NCBI RefSeq assembly: GCF_004801315.1 | Contig: NZ_SSNW01000063.1 | Location: forward strand, 1-34,410 | Length of the DNA stretch: 34,410 nucleotides | Direction of reading: 5' to 3' | Source of the DNA: Deinococcus sp. Arct2-2 | Lineage (GTDB): Bacteria; Deinococcota; Deinococci; Deinococcales; Deinococcaceae | In this document: one piece after another, positions 24,484-32,651 of the stretch | Layout of the letters: each line of letters starts with the position of its first letter | Position numbering within the stretch: the stretch's first letter is position 1 | Translations under genes and position numbers: made by a program | Notes under the pieces: generated by a model | Told to the model about the DNA's origin: nothing | The model's input: only the letters and a program-made list of their open reading frames with translations | The model's database searches: none

Positions 24484-24518
24484 AAAGTAGCAGAAGAAAG
24501 GCCATGTCAAGTGCAGAA
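24484..24518 (-). promoter_or_regulatory. Predicted promoter of the gene at 22821-24413
   Basis: On the minus strand a consensus TTGACA (24510-24505) is followed after 15 nt by TACTTT (24489-24484). The 17-mer at 24518-24502 matches the radiation/desiccation response palindrome at 11 of 17 positions, but much of that match is the -35 itself. Confidence 0.45.
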
Positions 24519-24684
24519 GCAAGGTCAATAAGTAAGTCAGGGGAAGTCTGTTAAGAGTTTTGGTTCATGACCTCTAGAACAGATCTAAGCTCAGGTTCAC
24601 ATGAAGTACATGAAGACAGACCGAATTCAGGCGTCCGTCTTTCTTCACGGCCCGAGAAACCTCGCCTCTCACGCATCCACGCTT

Positions 24685-24690
24685 TATTGT
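24685..24690 (+). promoter_or_regulatory. TATTGT -10 box directly before the SnoaL-like gene
   Basis: TATTGT ends 6 nt before the ATG at 24697 with no ribosome site, which fits a leaderless start. Confidence 0.5.
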
Positions 24691-24696
24691 GGGCGC

Positions 24697-25128
24697 ATGA
24701 CTTCCAGCCCGCAAGCGACGGCCCTGACCTTGGTGCAGCAGTACTACGCCGCCTTTAATGCCGCCGACGCACCGGGCATGCTGGCCCTGCTCAGCGAGGA
24801 CGTGCGCCACGACATCAACGAGGGCGAGACGCAGCTTGGCCGCGACACCTTCCGGGCCTTCCTTGCCAAAATGGACGCCCATTACCGCGAGCAGGCCGCC
24901 GACGTGGTGGTGATGGCGAGCGCAGACGGCACCCGCGCCGCCGCCGAATTCATCATTCACGGGGAATACTTGAAGACCGATGCGGGCTTGCCGGAAGCTG
25001 CTGGGCAACGCTACGTGCTGCCCGTAGGGGCGTTTTTTGAGGTTCGGGACGCTGGGCATGGCCCCCAAATCGCCCGTGTGACCAACTATTACAATCTGGC
25101 CGACTGGACGCGGCAGGTGGGCGGCTGA
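24697..25128 (+). CDS. SnoaL/ketosteroid-isomerase-like (NTF2 superfamily) protein
   Basis: This 143-residue protein has the NTF2 cone fold expected from ALTLVQQYYAAFNAADAPGMLALLSEDVRHDIN at the N-terminus (a long helix, then the first strand). It resembles the 'ketosteroid isomerase-related' family, with EGETQLGRDTFRAFL-type and GQRYVLPVGAFFEV segments. Members are small enzymes or ligand binders, and the substrate cannot be predicted. I chose the ATG at 24697 over the ATG at 24601 because the family starts here and a TATTGT box lies just upstream. The GNAT gene follows after 11 nt, so the two form an operon. Confidence 0.82.
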   Translation: MTSSPQATALTLVQQYYAAFNAADAPGMLALLSEDVRHDINEGETQLGRDTFRAFLAKMDAHYREQAADVVVMASADGTRAAAEFIIHGEYLKTDAGLPEAAGQRYVLPVGAFFEVRDAGHGPQIARVTNYYNLADWTRQVGG

Positions 25129-25139
25129 AGGTTGTCCCT

Positions 25140-25757
25140 ATGAAGCCTGTGTCTATGCCCATCACCGTTCTTCCCGCGACTGGCGAGGAACTCCGCGCCG
25201 CGCTGCCCGAACTTGCACGGCTGCGGCAACAGGTGTTTCGGGCCTTCCCGTACTTGTACGAGGGCGACGCCGACTACGAAGAGAACTACCTGCGAACCTA
25301 CCTGAATGCGCCGGGTGCGGTGGTGGCGTTGGCACGGGCAGCAGGCGGGCGCGTGGTGGGGGCCAGCACGGCCCTGCCGCTCCTGCAAGAAACGGCGGAG
25401 GTTCAGGCTCCCTTTGGCCCGCCTGAATTTGACCGCTCGGACGTGCTGTATCTGGGCGAAAGCGTGCTGCTGCCCGAATTTCGGGGGCGCGGCATCGGCC
25501 ATCAGTTTTTTGAGGTGCGAGAAGCCCATGCCCGCACTCTTGGCCTCAGCGTGACGGCCTTTTGTGCCGTGCAGCGCGAGGAATCGCATCTGGCCCGCCC
25601 TGCCTATTACCGCCCACTGAACGCATTCTGGACGGCACGCGGCTACACCGAACGGCCCGATCTCCACACTCGGATGACGTGGCGGGATGTGGGGCAGGGG
25701 CAGGAGACGGCGAAGGACATGCGATTTTGGGTGAAGAGTGGGGAGCGTGGATCGTAG
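25140..25757 (+). CDS. GNAT-family N-acetyltransferase
   Basis: This 205-residue protein carries the acetyl-CoA site of the GNAT fold: a strand (DVLYLGESVLL) followed by LPEFRGRGIGHQFFE, whose RGRGIG loop binds the pyrophosphate of the cofactor. A conserved N-terminal part (LYEGDADYEENYLRTYL) and a C-terminal Tyr-rich segment (HLARPAYYRPLNAFWTARGY) surround it. The acceptor substrate is unknown. The ATG at 25140 has AAGG 8 nt upstream and follows the SnoaL-like gene by 11 nt. An inverted repeat lies right after the stop. Confidence 0.88.
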   Translation: MKPVSMPITVLPATGEELRAALPELARLRQQVFRAFPYLYEGDADYEENYLRTYLNAPGAVVALARAAGGRVVGASTALPLLQETAEVQAPFGPPEFDRSDVLYLGESVLLPEFRGRGIGHQFFEVREAHARTLGLSVTAFCAVQREESHLARPAYYRPLNAFWTARGYTERPDLHTRMTWRDVGQGQETAKDMRFWVKSGERGS

Positions 25758-25804
25758 ATCGTGGTCAACCCTCTTTTTCCACGATCCACACTCCACGATC
25801 TACC
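25747..25804. repeat. Inverted repeat with GTGGATCGT units (second element)
   Basis: The left arm holds two units (GTGGATCGT and AGATCGTGG, 25747-25764). The right arm holds their complements (CCACGATCCAC and CCACGATCTAC, about 25779-25803), around a T-rich centre. It overlaps the end of the GNAT gene and may serve as a transcription end for both convergent genes. Confidence 0.75.
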
Positions 25805-25814
25805 CACCACATTC

Positions 25815-27509
25815 CTACCCCAGCGCCTTCACTTCCGTTTGCAGCCCGTCGAGTGTGGCGCGGAGTTGCGCTCCCCGGACTTCCGCGCCCGCCAACCGTG
25901 CCTGCTCCTGCTCGGTAAAGCGGGTGTAGGGGCTGATGGCGTCGCGGAGTCTCGCGTCGGCGCGTTCTTGCTCACGCTCGAATTCCCGGCGCACGATCTG
26001 TTCTAGGGCAGCCCGCAAGGTGGCGATTTTTTGGCGCAGGCCGCGCTGGGCTTGCACGCGCTTGTTGGGCAATACGAACAGGCCGAGGCTGCCCAGCGTG
26101 AGGCCCGCCAGAATGCCGCCCGTAAAGTCGAGGGCGCTAGCCCCGATCAGTGCGCCGATGCCCGCGCCGATGCCGATGCCCCCGGCGAGGCCGCCCACCG
26201 CACCCTTCAGAGCGTCTTCGGCGTCACGCGAGAGCTGGCGGCCCAGTTCGTGTTCGGTGGTGGCCTCTAGGTGGTCTCGGGCGCTTCCACCGATGCCTTC
26301 CAACAGCGCGACTCGGTCGTAGCTGAAGCGGGTGCGGGCCACTTCGCTACTCGGCTGGCGGCGAATCAGGAAGGCCTGCACGTCTTCCCAAAAGTGCAAA
26401 TTGGCCTCCACGAACCGGTCGATCATGCTGCCGAATTGCCTATCTATGGCATCGGGCAGGTCGGCCACCGCCTCGCGCCGGAACGAGTCTTCTAGGTCAC
26501 GGCTGTTGATCAGGCCGCGCAGATTGCGAAAGGTCAGCTTGGCATCGATGAACTTGTCGGCCCGCACCTCAAATTCACTGAGCAGGCGGCCCATGCGGTT
26601 CAGTTGGCCGTCCAGTTCGCCCAACATTGTTTCGCGGTGGCGTTCGCGCTGGCCCTCTAGGTCGCGCAAAATCGCCACGTCTTCCCCCAAGGTTTGGCGG
26701 GCGGCGTGGGCGCGGGCTTCTTCGCCGCTCAGGATTTCGGCGGCGGTACCCAGCGGAGAAGCCAGTTTCAGGCGGGTGCGTTCGGTGTCCGAGAGCCGCA
26801 TCTTGAGGACTTCGCGCAGGGCATGAAAGCCCGGATCGCCGCCGCGCTGCTCGCCCCGCGCAGAAATCAGCAGCACGGGCGGCGTAAGGCCCAGCACACC
26901 GCGTGCGCCCGCTTCCACAAACTCGCGCACCTGCGCTTTCTGGTCTTGCGTTTCCAGCAAATCCGATTTGTTGACCACCATGATCACGCTGCGGCCCCAG
27001 CGGGCAGCGAGGCTCAGAAATTGGCGCTCGGACTCGGTAAAGGGGCGGTCTGCACTGGTCAGAAACAGCACGAGGTCGGCACGTGGCAAAAACCCTTCCG
27101 TGAGCGCCTGGTGCTGCCGAATAATCGCGTTGGTGCCGGGGGTATCTACCAAAGCCACGCCTTCCAAACTGGGCAACGGATAGGTCAGGCGACTGACGAA
27201 CGGATCACGGGTCGGCTCCATCGCGCCGGGTTTTTCGCCGTGTACCAGCACGTAAATCCGGTCGGTGGTGGGCGTCACGCCTTCGGGCAGCACGGACGCG
27301 CCCAGCAGGGCATTCACGAAACTGCTTTTGCCCGCATTGAACTCGCCCACCACCACCAGCAAAAACACTTCGTCGAGTGAGCGGGTGGCGGTGCGGGCGT
27401 AGTCCACGGCTTCAGGCGGTGCGCCCTGCGTCTCTAGGAACGCCTGAAGGTCGGCCAAAAGCGTGCGCTCTCGCGTGAGGATGTCTTGAACCCGGTCGGA
27501 AACCAGCAT
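25815..27509 (-). CDS. Bacterial dynamin-like GTPase
   Basis: This 564-residue protein has a GTPase domain of the dynamin family at its N-terminus: G1 GEFNAGKS (55-62), a Thr switch in EGVTPTTDR (G2, 76-84), DTPG (122-125) and NKSD (180-183). Long helical segments follow (about 230-420). A Gly/Ala-rich hydrophobic paddle (GGLAGGIGIGAGIGALIG, then LTLGSLGLFVLP) lies near 430-475, and a final coiled coil rich in Arg and Glu ends the protein. Such proteins bind membranes and remodel or protect them. The ATG at 27509 has TACCCT 6 nt upstream. It is monocistronic as far as can be seen, although many dynamin-like genes come in pairs. Confidence 0.88.
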   Translation of the reverse strand: MLVSDRVQDILTRERTLLADLQAFLETQGAPPEAVDYARTATRSLDEVFLLVVVGEFNAGKSSFVNALLGASVLPEGVTPTTDRIYVLVHGEKPGAMEPTRDPFVSRLTYPLPSLEGVALVDTPGTNAIIRQHQALTEGFLPRADLVLFLTSADRPFTESERQFLSLAARWGRSVIMVVNKSDLLETQDQKAQVREFVEAGARGVLGLTPPVLLISARGEQRGGDPGFHALREVLKMRLSDTERTRLKLASPLGTAAEILSGEEARAHAARQTLGEDVAILRDLEGQRERHRETMLGELDGQLNRMGRLLSEFEVRADKFIDAKLTFRNLRGLINSRDLEDSFRREAVADLPDAIDRQFGSMIDRFVEANLHFWEDVQAFLIRRQPSSEVARTRFSYDRVALLEGIGGSARDHLEATTEHELGRQLSRDAEDALKGAVGGLAGGIGIGAGIGALIGASALDFTGGILAGLTLGSLGLFVLPNKRVQAQRGLRQKIATLRAALEQIVRREFEREQERADARLRDAISPYTRFTEQEQARLAGAEVRGAQLRATLDGLQTEVKALG

Positions 27510-27515
27510 GCCTCT

Positions 27516-27521
27516 AGGGTA
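27516..27521 (-). promoter_or_regulatory. TACCCT -10 box directly before the dynamin-like gene
   Basis: On the minus strand TACCCT ends 6 nt before the ATG at 27509, which fits a leaderless start. Confidence 0.5.
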
Positions 27522-27566
27522 CGCCGGGAGGCAGTGGGCAAGGCTGATGGGAGGTTGGGAATTGGG

Positions 27567-27684
27567 GCCGCGTGGAAACCCCCCAGTCTGCTTTGCAGCC
27601 AGCCCCCCTTAAGGGGAGCGCAAATGCTTGGGTCCTCCCCTTAAGGGGGGGCGTTGCGACAGCAACGGGGGGGGTTCACCTTCC
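27567..27684 (+). repeat. Mosaic intergenic repeat, copy A
   Basis: The repeat runs from GCCGCGTGGAAACCCCCC to GGGTTCACCTTCC, about 118 nt. Inside are CTGC/GCAG, CCCCTTAAGGGG-type self-complementary blocks and a CGTTGC-GACA-GCAACG hairpin. Confidence 0.8.
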
Positions 27685-27697
27685 AAATCAGATTAAA

Positions 27698-27813
27698 GCC
27701 GCGTGGAAACCCCCAGTCTGCTGTGCAGCCAGCCCCCCTTAAGGGGAGCGCAACAGCTCTTGTCCTCCCCTCTAAGGGGGGGCGTTGCGACAGCAACGGG
27801 GGGTTCACCTTCC
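27698..27813 (+). repeat. Mosaic intergenic repeat, copy B
   Basis: This copy is nearly identical to copy A in the same orientation, starting 131 nt later. It ends 3 nt before the TAAACT box of the ThiF-like gene. Together A and B fill the 319-nt gap between the dynamin-like and ThiF-like genes. Confidence 0.8.
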
Positions 27814-27816
27814 CGC

Positions 27817-27822
27817 TAAACT
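27817..27822 (+). promoter_or_regulatory. TAAACT -10 box directly before the ThiF-like gene
   Basis: TAAACT ends 6 nt before the ATG at 27829, which fits a leaderless start. Confidence 0.5.
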
Positions 27823-27828
27823 CCTACC

Positions 27829-28578
27829 ATGCTCCCCTTCCCTCCCCTCTCCCGCGCCGAACTGCGCCGCTATTCCCGGCCCCTGCTGGTGCCCGAATGG
27901 CAAGTAGCAGGCGCACAGGAACGGCTGCGGGCGGCCTCAGTATTGGTGGTGGGTGCAGGCGGATTGGGCGGCCCGGTGGTGCTGCAACTGGCGGGCGCGG
28001 GCGTGGGGCGCTTGGTGGTGGCCGACGCCGACACCGTAGATGTAAGCAACCTGCACCGTCAAACTCACTTTGAATTGGCCGACGTGGGGCGCAGCAAAGC
28101 AGCGGTGGCGGCGGCACGGGCGCAGGCCATCAACCCGTTTGTGCAGGTGCAGACCGCGCCCATGCTGACCGAGCAGAACGCCGACGCCCTGATAGCAGAT
28201 GTGGACTTGGTTGTAGACGCTACCGACAACTTTGAAGCCCGTTACGCCCTAGCCGACGCCTGTGCGCGAGCGCAGAAAACTTCGGTGTGGGGGGCCGCCA
28301 GCGGGACGACTGGGCTGGTCAGCGTGTTTGGGCCAGATCCGGCGGGAAGTAAGTCCGTGCTTGGCCTGCGCGACGTGTTTCCCGTGCCAGAAGGGGCCGA
28401 GTCCTGCGCCGAAGCCGGGGTGCTGGGGCCACTACCCAACATCGTGGGCGGCATGATGGCACTGGAGGCGTTGAAGGTCTTGGGCGGCGTGGGGCAACCA
28501 CTGTGGGGCAGAATTTGGACATTTGACGCCCTGTGTGCAGAAGTCCGGGTGCTCAAACTGCGCCCCAACCCTCTGTGA
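27829..28578 (+). CDS. ThiF/MoeB-family adenylyltransferase (E1-like)
   Basis: Members of this family adenylate the C-terminal Gly of small ubiquitin-like sulfur carriers (ThiS, MoaD) for thiamine or molybdopterin synthesis. The 249-residue protein has the nucleotide loop GAGGLGG (42-48), ADADTVDVSNLHRQ with the conserved Asp and Arg, and DATDNFEARYALADAC. The CAEAGVLGPLP segment is present. The two CxxC pairs that hold zinc in MoeB and many ThiF proteins are absent: the segment reads LRDVFPVPEGAESC, and the protein ends at LKLRPNPL. No carrier protein gene lies nearby, so I cannot choose between thiamine and molybdopterin roles. Confidence 0.85.
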   Translation: MLPFPPLSRAELRRYSRPLLVPEWQVAGAQERLRAASVLVVGAGGLGGPVVLQLAGAGVGRLVVADADTVDVSNLHRQTHFELADVGRSKAAVAAARAQAINPFVQVQTAPMLTEQNADALIADVDLVVDATDNFEARYALADACARAQKTSVWGAASGTTGLVSVFGPDPAGSKSVLGLRDVFPVPEGAESCAEAGVLGPLPNIVGGMMALEALKVLGGVGQPLWGRIWTFDALCAEVRVLKLRPNPL

Positions 28579-28729
28579 TGGGGGTAAGTCGACTTTAAGA
28601 GTCTACTCATTTTATACTCATCGCTTTTGTCCAGTTTTAAGGGGATTTTTCACATTCGGCCTGCTTTTGTCGCTAAGGGAACAGCAGGTAAATAAGGGAA
28701 AACACCCCCGCCAGCGCACCTTTCCGGGT

Positions 28730-28781
28730 TTGCTTAAGCTCAAACGTGTGTTACTGTCCATTTGAGCTGAGCAGCTGCTCA
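28730..28781 (+). promoter_or_regulatory. Predicted HU promoter with nested palindromes
   Basis: TTGCTT (28730-28735) and TACTGT (28752-28757), spaced by 16 nt, form a plausible promoter. An inverted repeat, AGCTCAAA (28737-28744) / TTTGAGCT (28761-28768), brackets the -10. A perfect 14-bp palindrome, TGAGCAGCTGCTCA, follows at 28768-28781. Confidence 0.5.
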
Positions 28782-28806
28782 CAATTCATCCCCCGGAGGC
28801 CCACCC

Positions 28807-29187
28807 ATGACCAAAAACACCAAACCTGCCGCCAAGAAACCTGCTGCCAGCAAGACGGCTCCAAAAGCGGGAAGCAAGGCCCCTAAAACGGCACCTGCAC
28901 CTGCCGCCGCCACCAAAGTCGCCAAGACCCAGATCATCGATCTGGTGGCCGACGCCACCACGCTGAGCAAGAAGCAAGCCGCCGAAGCCGTGTCCACCAT
29001 GCTGGATTTGGTGGTTTCTGCCCTCAAAGACGGCAAAAGCGTGGGCCTCCCCGGCCTCGGCACCCTCAGCGTGGCCGCCACCGCCGAGCGTCAGGGCGTG
29101 CGCCCCGGTACCAGCGACAAAATCACCATTCCTGCGGGCAAAAAGGTTCGGTTCAAGGTAGCCAGCACCCTCAAGGGCACGCTCTAA
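28807..29187 (+). CDS. hup: HU-family nucleoid protein with basic N-terminal tail
   Basis: HU bends and compacts DNA and is the main nucleoid protein of Deinococcus. The 126-residue protein has an extra N-terminal tail (about 1-37) of Lys, Ala and Pro repeats ([17 protein letters not shown]), like a histone tail. The HU core follows, from [15 protein letters not shown] with [12 protein letters not shown] and a [10 protein letters not shown] turn to a C-terminal arm and strand ([19 protein letters not shown]). The DNA-binding arm is Arg/Gly/Thr-rich ([14 protein letters not shown]). The ATG at 28807 follows CCGGAGG at 7 nt. The gene is monocistronic and ends with a strong terminator. Confidence 0.93.
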   Translation: MTKNTKPAAKKPAASKTAPKAGSKAPKTAPAPAAATKVAKTQIIDLVADATTLSKKQAAEAVSTMLDLVVSALKDGKSVGLPGLGTLSVAATAERQGVRPGTSDKITIPAGKKVRFKVASTLKGTL

Positions 29188-29212
29188 CCTTCACTCTTTT
29201 CCTGTTATTCAG

Positions 29213-29241
29213 TCACCCTCAGAGGCTTGAGGGTGATTTTT
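29213..29241 (+). terminator. Terminator after HU
   Basis: TCACCCTCA (29213-29221) pairs with TGAGGGTGA (29228-29236) over a 6-nt loop, followed by TTTTT. Confidence 0.85.
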
Positions 29242-29289
29242 CTTGTTCCACTTCGATCTTCACATAGCTCGGTGTGTTTATCAAAGTAG

Positions 29290-29310
29290 TTGACAAAAGT
29301 TATATACTTT
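29290..29310 (+). promoter_or_regulatory. Possible promoter region of the osmoprotectant operon
   Basis: A TTGACA (29290-29295) and a TATACT (29303-29308) are only 7 nt apart, so they cannot be one standard promoter. The -10-like TATACT lies in a small palindrome, AAAGT-TATAT-ACTTT. Either hexamer could serve a start in this AT-rich patch. Confidence 0.35.
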
Positions 29311-29339
29311 AGAGCGACAAGAGTTTTGCCTGACCAGCT

Positions 29340-29393
29340 GGGTCGCCTCGGCCTTTATGCGGGCTTCATCTAGCTTACCGGCGCGACCCTTTT
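29340..29393 (+). promoter_or_regulatory. Terminator-like hairpin in the leader of the osmoprotectant operon
   Basis: GGGTCGC (29340-29346) pairs with GCGACCC (29383-29389), followed by TTTT, with a 36-nt loop. It lies between the AT-rich promoter patch and the first gene, so it could attenuate transcription. Confidence 0.35.
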
Positions 29394-29458
29394 GTCATAC
29401 GCCCTACACGCCCTGCCCTGTGCTGCCCAGTACGGTGACCTAAACCGGAGGCCCACCC

Positions 29459-30361
29459 ATGAAGACGTTGCTAATTGTTTCCTTGAGTTTGTTAGTCAGT
29501 ACCGCCGCCGCCAAGCCCATCGTGGTGGGCAGCAAGCTTGACCCCGAAGCACAGATTTTGGGCCAGATAATCGTGTTGACCCTCAAAAACGCTGGACTGG
29601 ACGTGACCGACAAGACCAACTTGGGCGACACCGGAGTGAACCGCAAGGCGATTTTGGCCGGAGAAATCGATGTGTATCCCGAATACACCGGGAATGCTGT
29701 GTATCTGTTTCCTGCAGCCAAAATTACGCCCAAGCAGGCGGGCAGCCCCGGCGTGATCTACGGCTTTGCCCGCCAATTGGATGTCAAAAACGGGATTTCG
29801 TGGTTGAAACCCGCCAACGTGAACAACACGTGGGTCATTGCCGTGCCGCAGGCCTTCGCGTCGGCCCAGAAGCTTGCCAGCGTCACCGATCTCGCCAAAT
29901 ACCTGAACGGCGGCGGCAAATTCAAGATCGCGGGCAGCCCCGAATTCTTCAATCGCCCCGATACCATGCCCGCCTTCGAGGAAGTCTACGGCTTTAAGCT
30001 GAAGGCTGACCAAAAACTGACGCTGGCAGGCGCGACGCCGCCTCAGACACAGCAAGCCGCAGCCAGCGGCACCAACGGCGTAAACGCGGCAATGGCTTAC
30101 GGCACCGACGGCAGCCTGTCGGCCCTGAAACTGGTGGCCCTCAAAGACCCCAAAGGCGCACAGGCCGTGTACCAGCCCGCGCCGATTATTCGCACGGCGA
30201 CCCTGAAGGCCAACCCGCAAATAGAGGCGCTGCTGAACAAGACCTTCGCCACGCTGACGCAGGCCACGCTGCAGGGGCTGAACGCACAGGTGGCGCTGGA
30301 AGGCCGCACTGCACAGAATGTGGCCCAGACGTACCTCAAGAGCAAAGGCCTGATCAAGTAA
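29459..30361 (+). CDS. osmX: Osmoprotectant ABC transporter, periplasmic substrate-binding protein
   Basis: This 300-residue exported protein captures glycine betaine or a related quaternary ammonium solute and delivers it to the permeases encoded just downstream. It has a signal peptide (1-18, LLIVSLSLLVSTAAA) and no lipobox Cys. The OpuAC/OsmX-type fold shows in KPIVVGSKLDPEAQILGQ, the GEIDVYPEYTGNAV segment and FEEVYGFKL. YPEYTGN contains the Tyr and Asn residues typical of the ligand cage. The ATG at 29459 has GGAGG at 7 nt, with the same ACCGGAGGCCCACCC-type leader as HU. It is the first gene of a four-gene operon. Confidence 0.93.
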   Translation: MKTLLIVSLSLLVSTAAAKPIVVGSKLDPEAQILGQIIVLTLKNAGLDVTDKTNLGDTGVNRKAILAGEIDVYPEYTGNAVYLFPAAKITPKQAGSPGVIYGFARQLDVKNGISWLKPANVNNTWVIAVPQAFASAQKLASVTDLAKYLNGGGKFKIAGSPEFFNRPDTMPAFEEVYGFKLKADQKLTLAGATPPQTQQAAASGTNGVNAAMAYGTDGSLSALKLVALKDPKGAQAVYQPAPIIRTATLKANPQIEALLNKTFATLTQATLQGLNAQVALEGRTAQNVAQTYLKSKGLIK

Positions 30362-30363
30362 GC

Positions 30364-30438
30364 ATGGACAGCGGCGGCGGCAGGTGGCGTGGGTTCTTCC
30401 CGATCTGGGATCAGCCCCGCCTTCAGGCCGCCGCGTGA
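30364..30438 (+). other. Possible 24-codon ORF between osmX and the first permease
   Basis: ATG 30364 opens 2 nt after the osmX stop and runs 24 codons to TGA 30436-30438. That stop overlaps the GTG at 30435 that I take as the permease start, so it may couple translation. There is no strong ribosome site. Confidence 0.3.
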
Positions 30439-31640
30439 GCAAGCCGACTCCAACAGGGGCGGGGGGCAATCGGCCCTCCGCCCCACTGCTGTCGGTGACT
30501 AAAAATGCGGTCAGAGGCGATGTGCCGCAAGTATTGGTTCTCGCCGCGCTGCCCCTACTGGCGGGCGCGGCGCTGCCTTGGGTGCTGCTGCGCCCCAACC
30601 GCCTTGCCCCCGGCGAGTACCTGCGGTTGCCTCCCGCACTGCTGGCCCTGATGTTGGTGCTGGCGCTGCTGCCCCTGTTGGCCGCCCGCTTTTTGCCGCG
30701 CCTAACGTGGTTGGCGGCAGGACTGGCGGTGGTGGCCGTGTTCTGGGTAGTGGGCCTGCAAACCCGTTGCGCCCTTGTGGGTCAGGCCGAGTTTGCGCGG
30801 GCCAGTGCAGCGGCGGGCGTGTGGCTGAGTGGACTGGGCGCACTGATCGCCGTTTATGGTGCGGGCCTGCTGTTGGTGGGCAGACAAAAGCTGCTGGCTT
30901 GGGCGTGGGTGCCCGCTGTGTTGGCGCTGGTCTGGGCGGGCCACCTGTCGGGCTGGTCGGTGCTGGTAGAAGCCCGCAACGAAGGCCCGCGCTGGGTGCA
31001 GGAACTCGCGCAACATCTGCGGCTGGTAGGCACGGCGCTGGGCCTGTCTACCCTGATCGGCGTGCCGTTGGCGGTGTGGGCAGCGGGGCGAGAGCGCGTG
31101 GCGGTGGCCGTGCTGGGCCTCGCCAACGCCATTCAAACGCTACCCAGTTTGGCACTGTTGGGCCTACTGATCGCGCCACTTTCGGCCCTTTCCAACGCGT
31201 TTCCGGCGTTGCGTGCGGCGGGTATCTCGGGCATCGGGGTGGCTCCGGCACTGACCGCCATGACGCTGTATGCCCTGCTGCCGATCCTCAGAAACGGCGT
31301 GGTGGCGCTGCGGGGCGTGCCAGCAGGCGCAGTGGACGCCGCACGCGGCATGGGCATGACGGGCCGCCAGATTTTTTGGCGCGTGCAGGTGCCGCTGGCA
31401 CTTCCTGTATGGCTCACGGGGATTCGTCAGGCCGCCGTGCTGCTGGTGGGCGTGGCGTCGGTGGCCGCCCTGATCGGCGCGGGCGGGCTGGGCACCTATA
31501 TTTTTAAGGGCCTGCAAAGTGCCGCCGCCGACCTGATTTTGCTGGGAGCCGTGCCCGCTGCGCTGCTGGCCATTGGCGTAGACGCGGCCCTGCGCGGGCT
31601 GGAAGTCTGGCTGGGCCGCCGGTTCGGGCGCGTGGGCTGA
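30435..31640 (+). CDS. Osmoprotectant ABC transporter permease (OsmY/YehY-like, long form)
   Basis: This permease of about 401 residues has an N-terminal half with about five extra membrane helices (VLVLAALPLLAGAALPWVLL onward) and a C-terminal binding-protein-dependent transport domain. The latter begins near QHLRLVGTALGLSTLIGVPLAV and contains the ATPase-contact EAA-like loop GAVDAARGMGMTGRQIFWRVQVP. This two-part plan matches the longer permease of the YehZYXW system. The start is uncertain: GTG 30384 gives 418 residues, whereas GTG 30435 overlaps the stop of a short upstream ORF. The ATPase gene follows after 51 nt. Confidence 0.88.
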   Translation: MSKPTPTGAGGNRPSAPLLSVTKNAVRGDVPQVLVLAALPLLAGAALPWVLLRPNRLAPGEYLRLPPALLALMLVLALLPLLAARFLPRLTWLAAGLAVVAVFWVVGLQTRCALVGQAEFARASAAAGVWLSGLGALIAVYGAGLLLVGRQKLLAWAWVPAVLALVWAGHLSGWSVLVEARNEGPRWVQELAQHLRLVGTALGLSTLIGVPLAVWAAGRERVAVAVLGLANAIQTLPSLALLGLLIAPLSALSNAFPALRAAGISGIGVAPALTAMTLYALLPILRNGVVALRGVPAGAVDAARGMGMTGRQIFWRVQVPLALPVWLTGIRQAAVLLVGVASVAALIGAGGLGTYIFKGLQSAAADLILLGAVPAALLAIGVDAALRGLEVWLGRRFGRVG

Positions 31641-31691
31641 TGGGTGTGTATCCTCATCATTTGGAGTTTCTATGAAGAACCAGAGTCTCTT

Positions 31692-32647
<956 letters not shown>

Positions 32648-32651
<4 letters not shown>

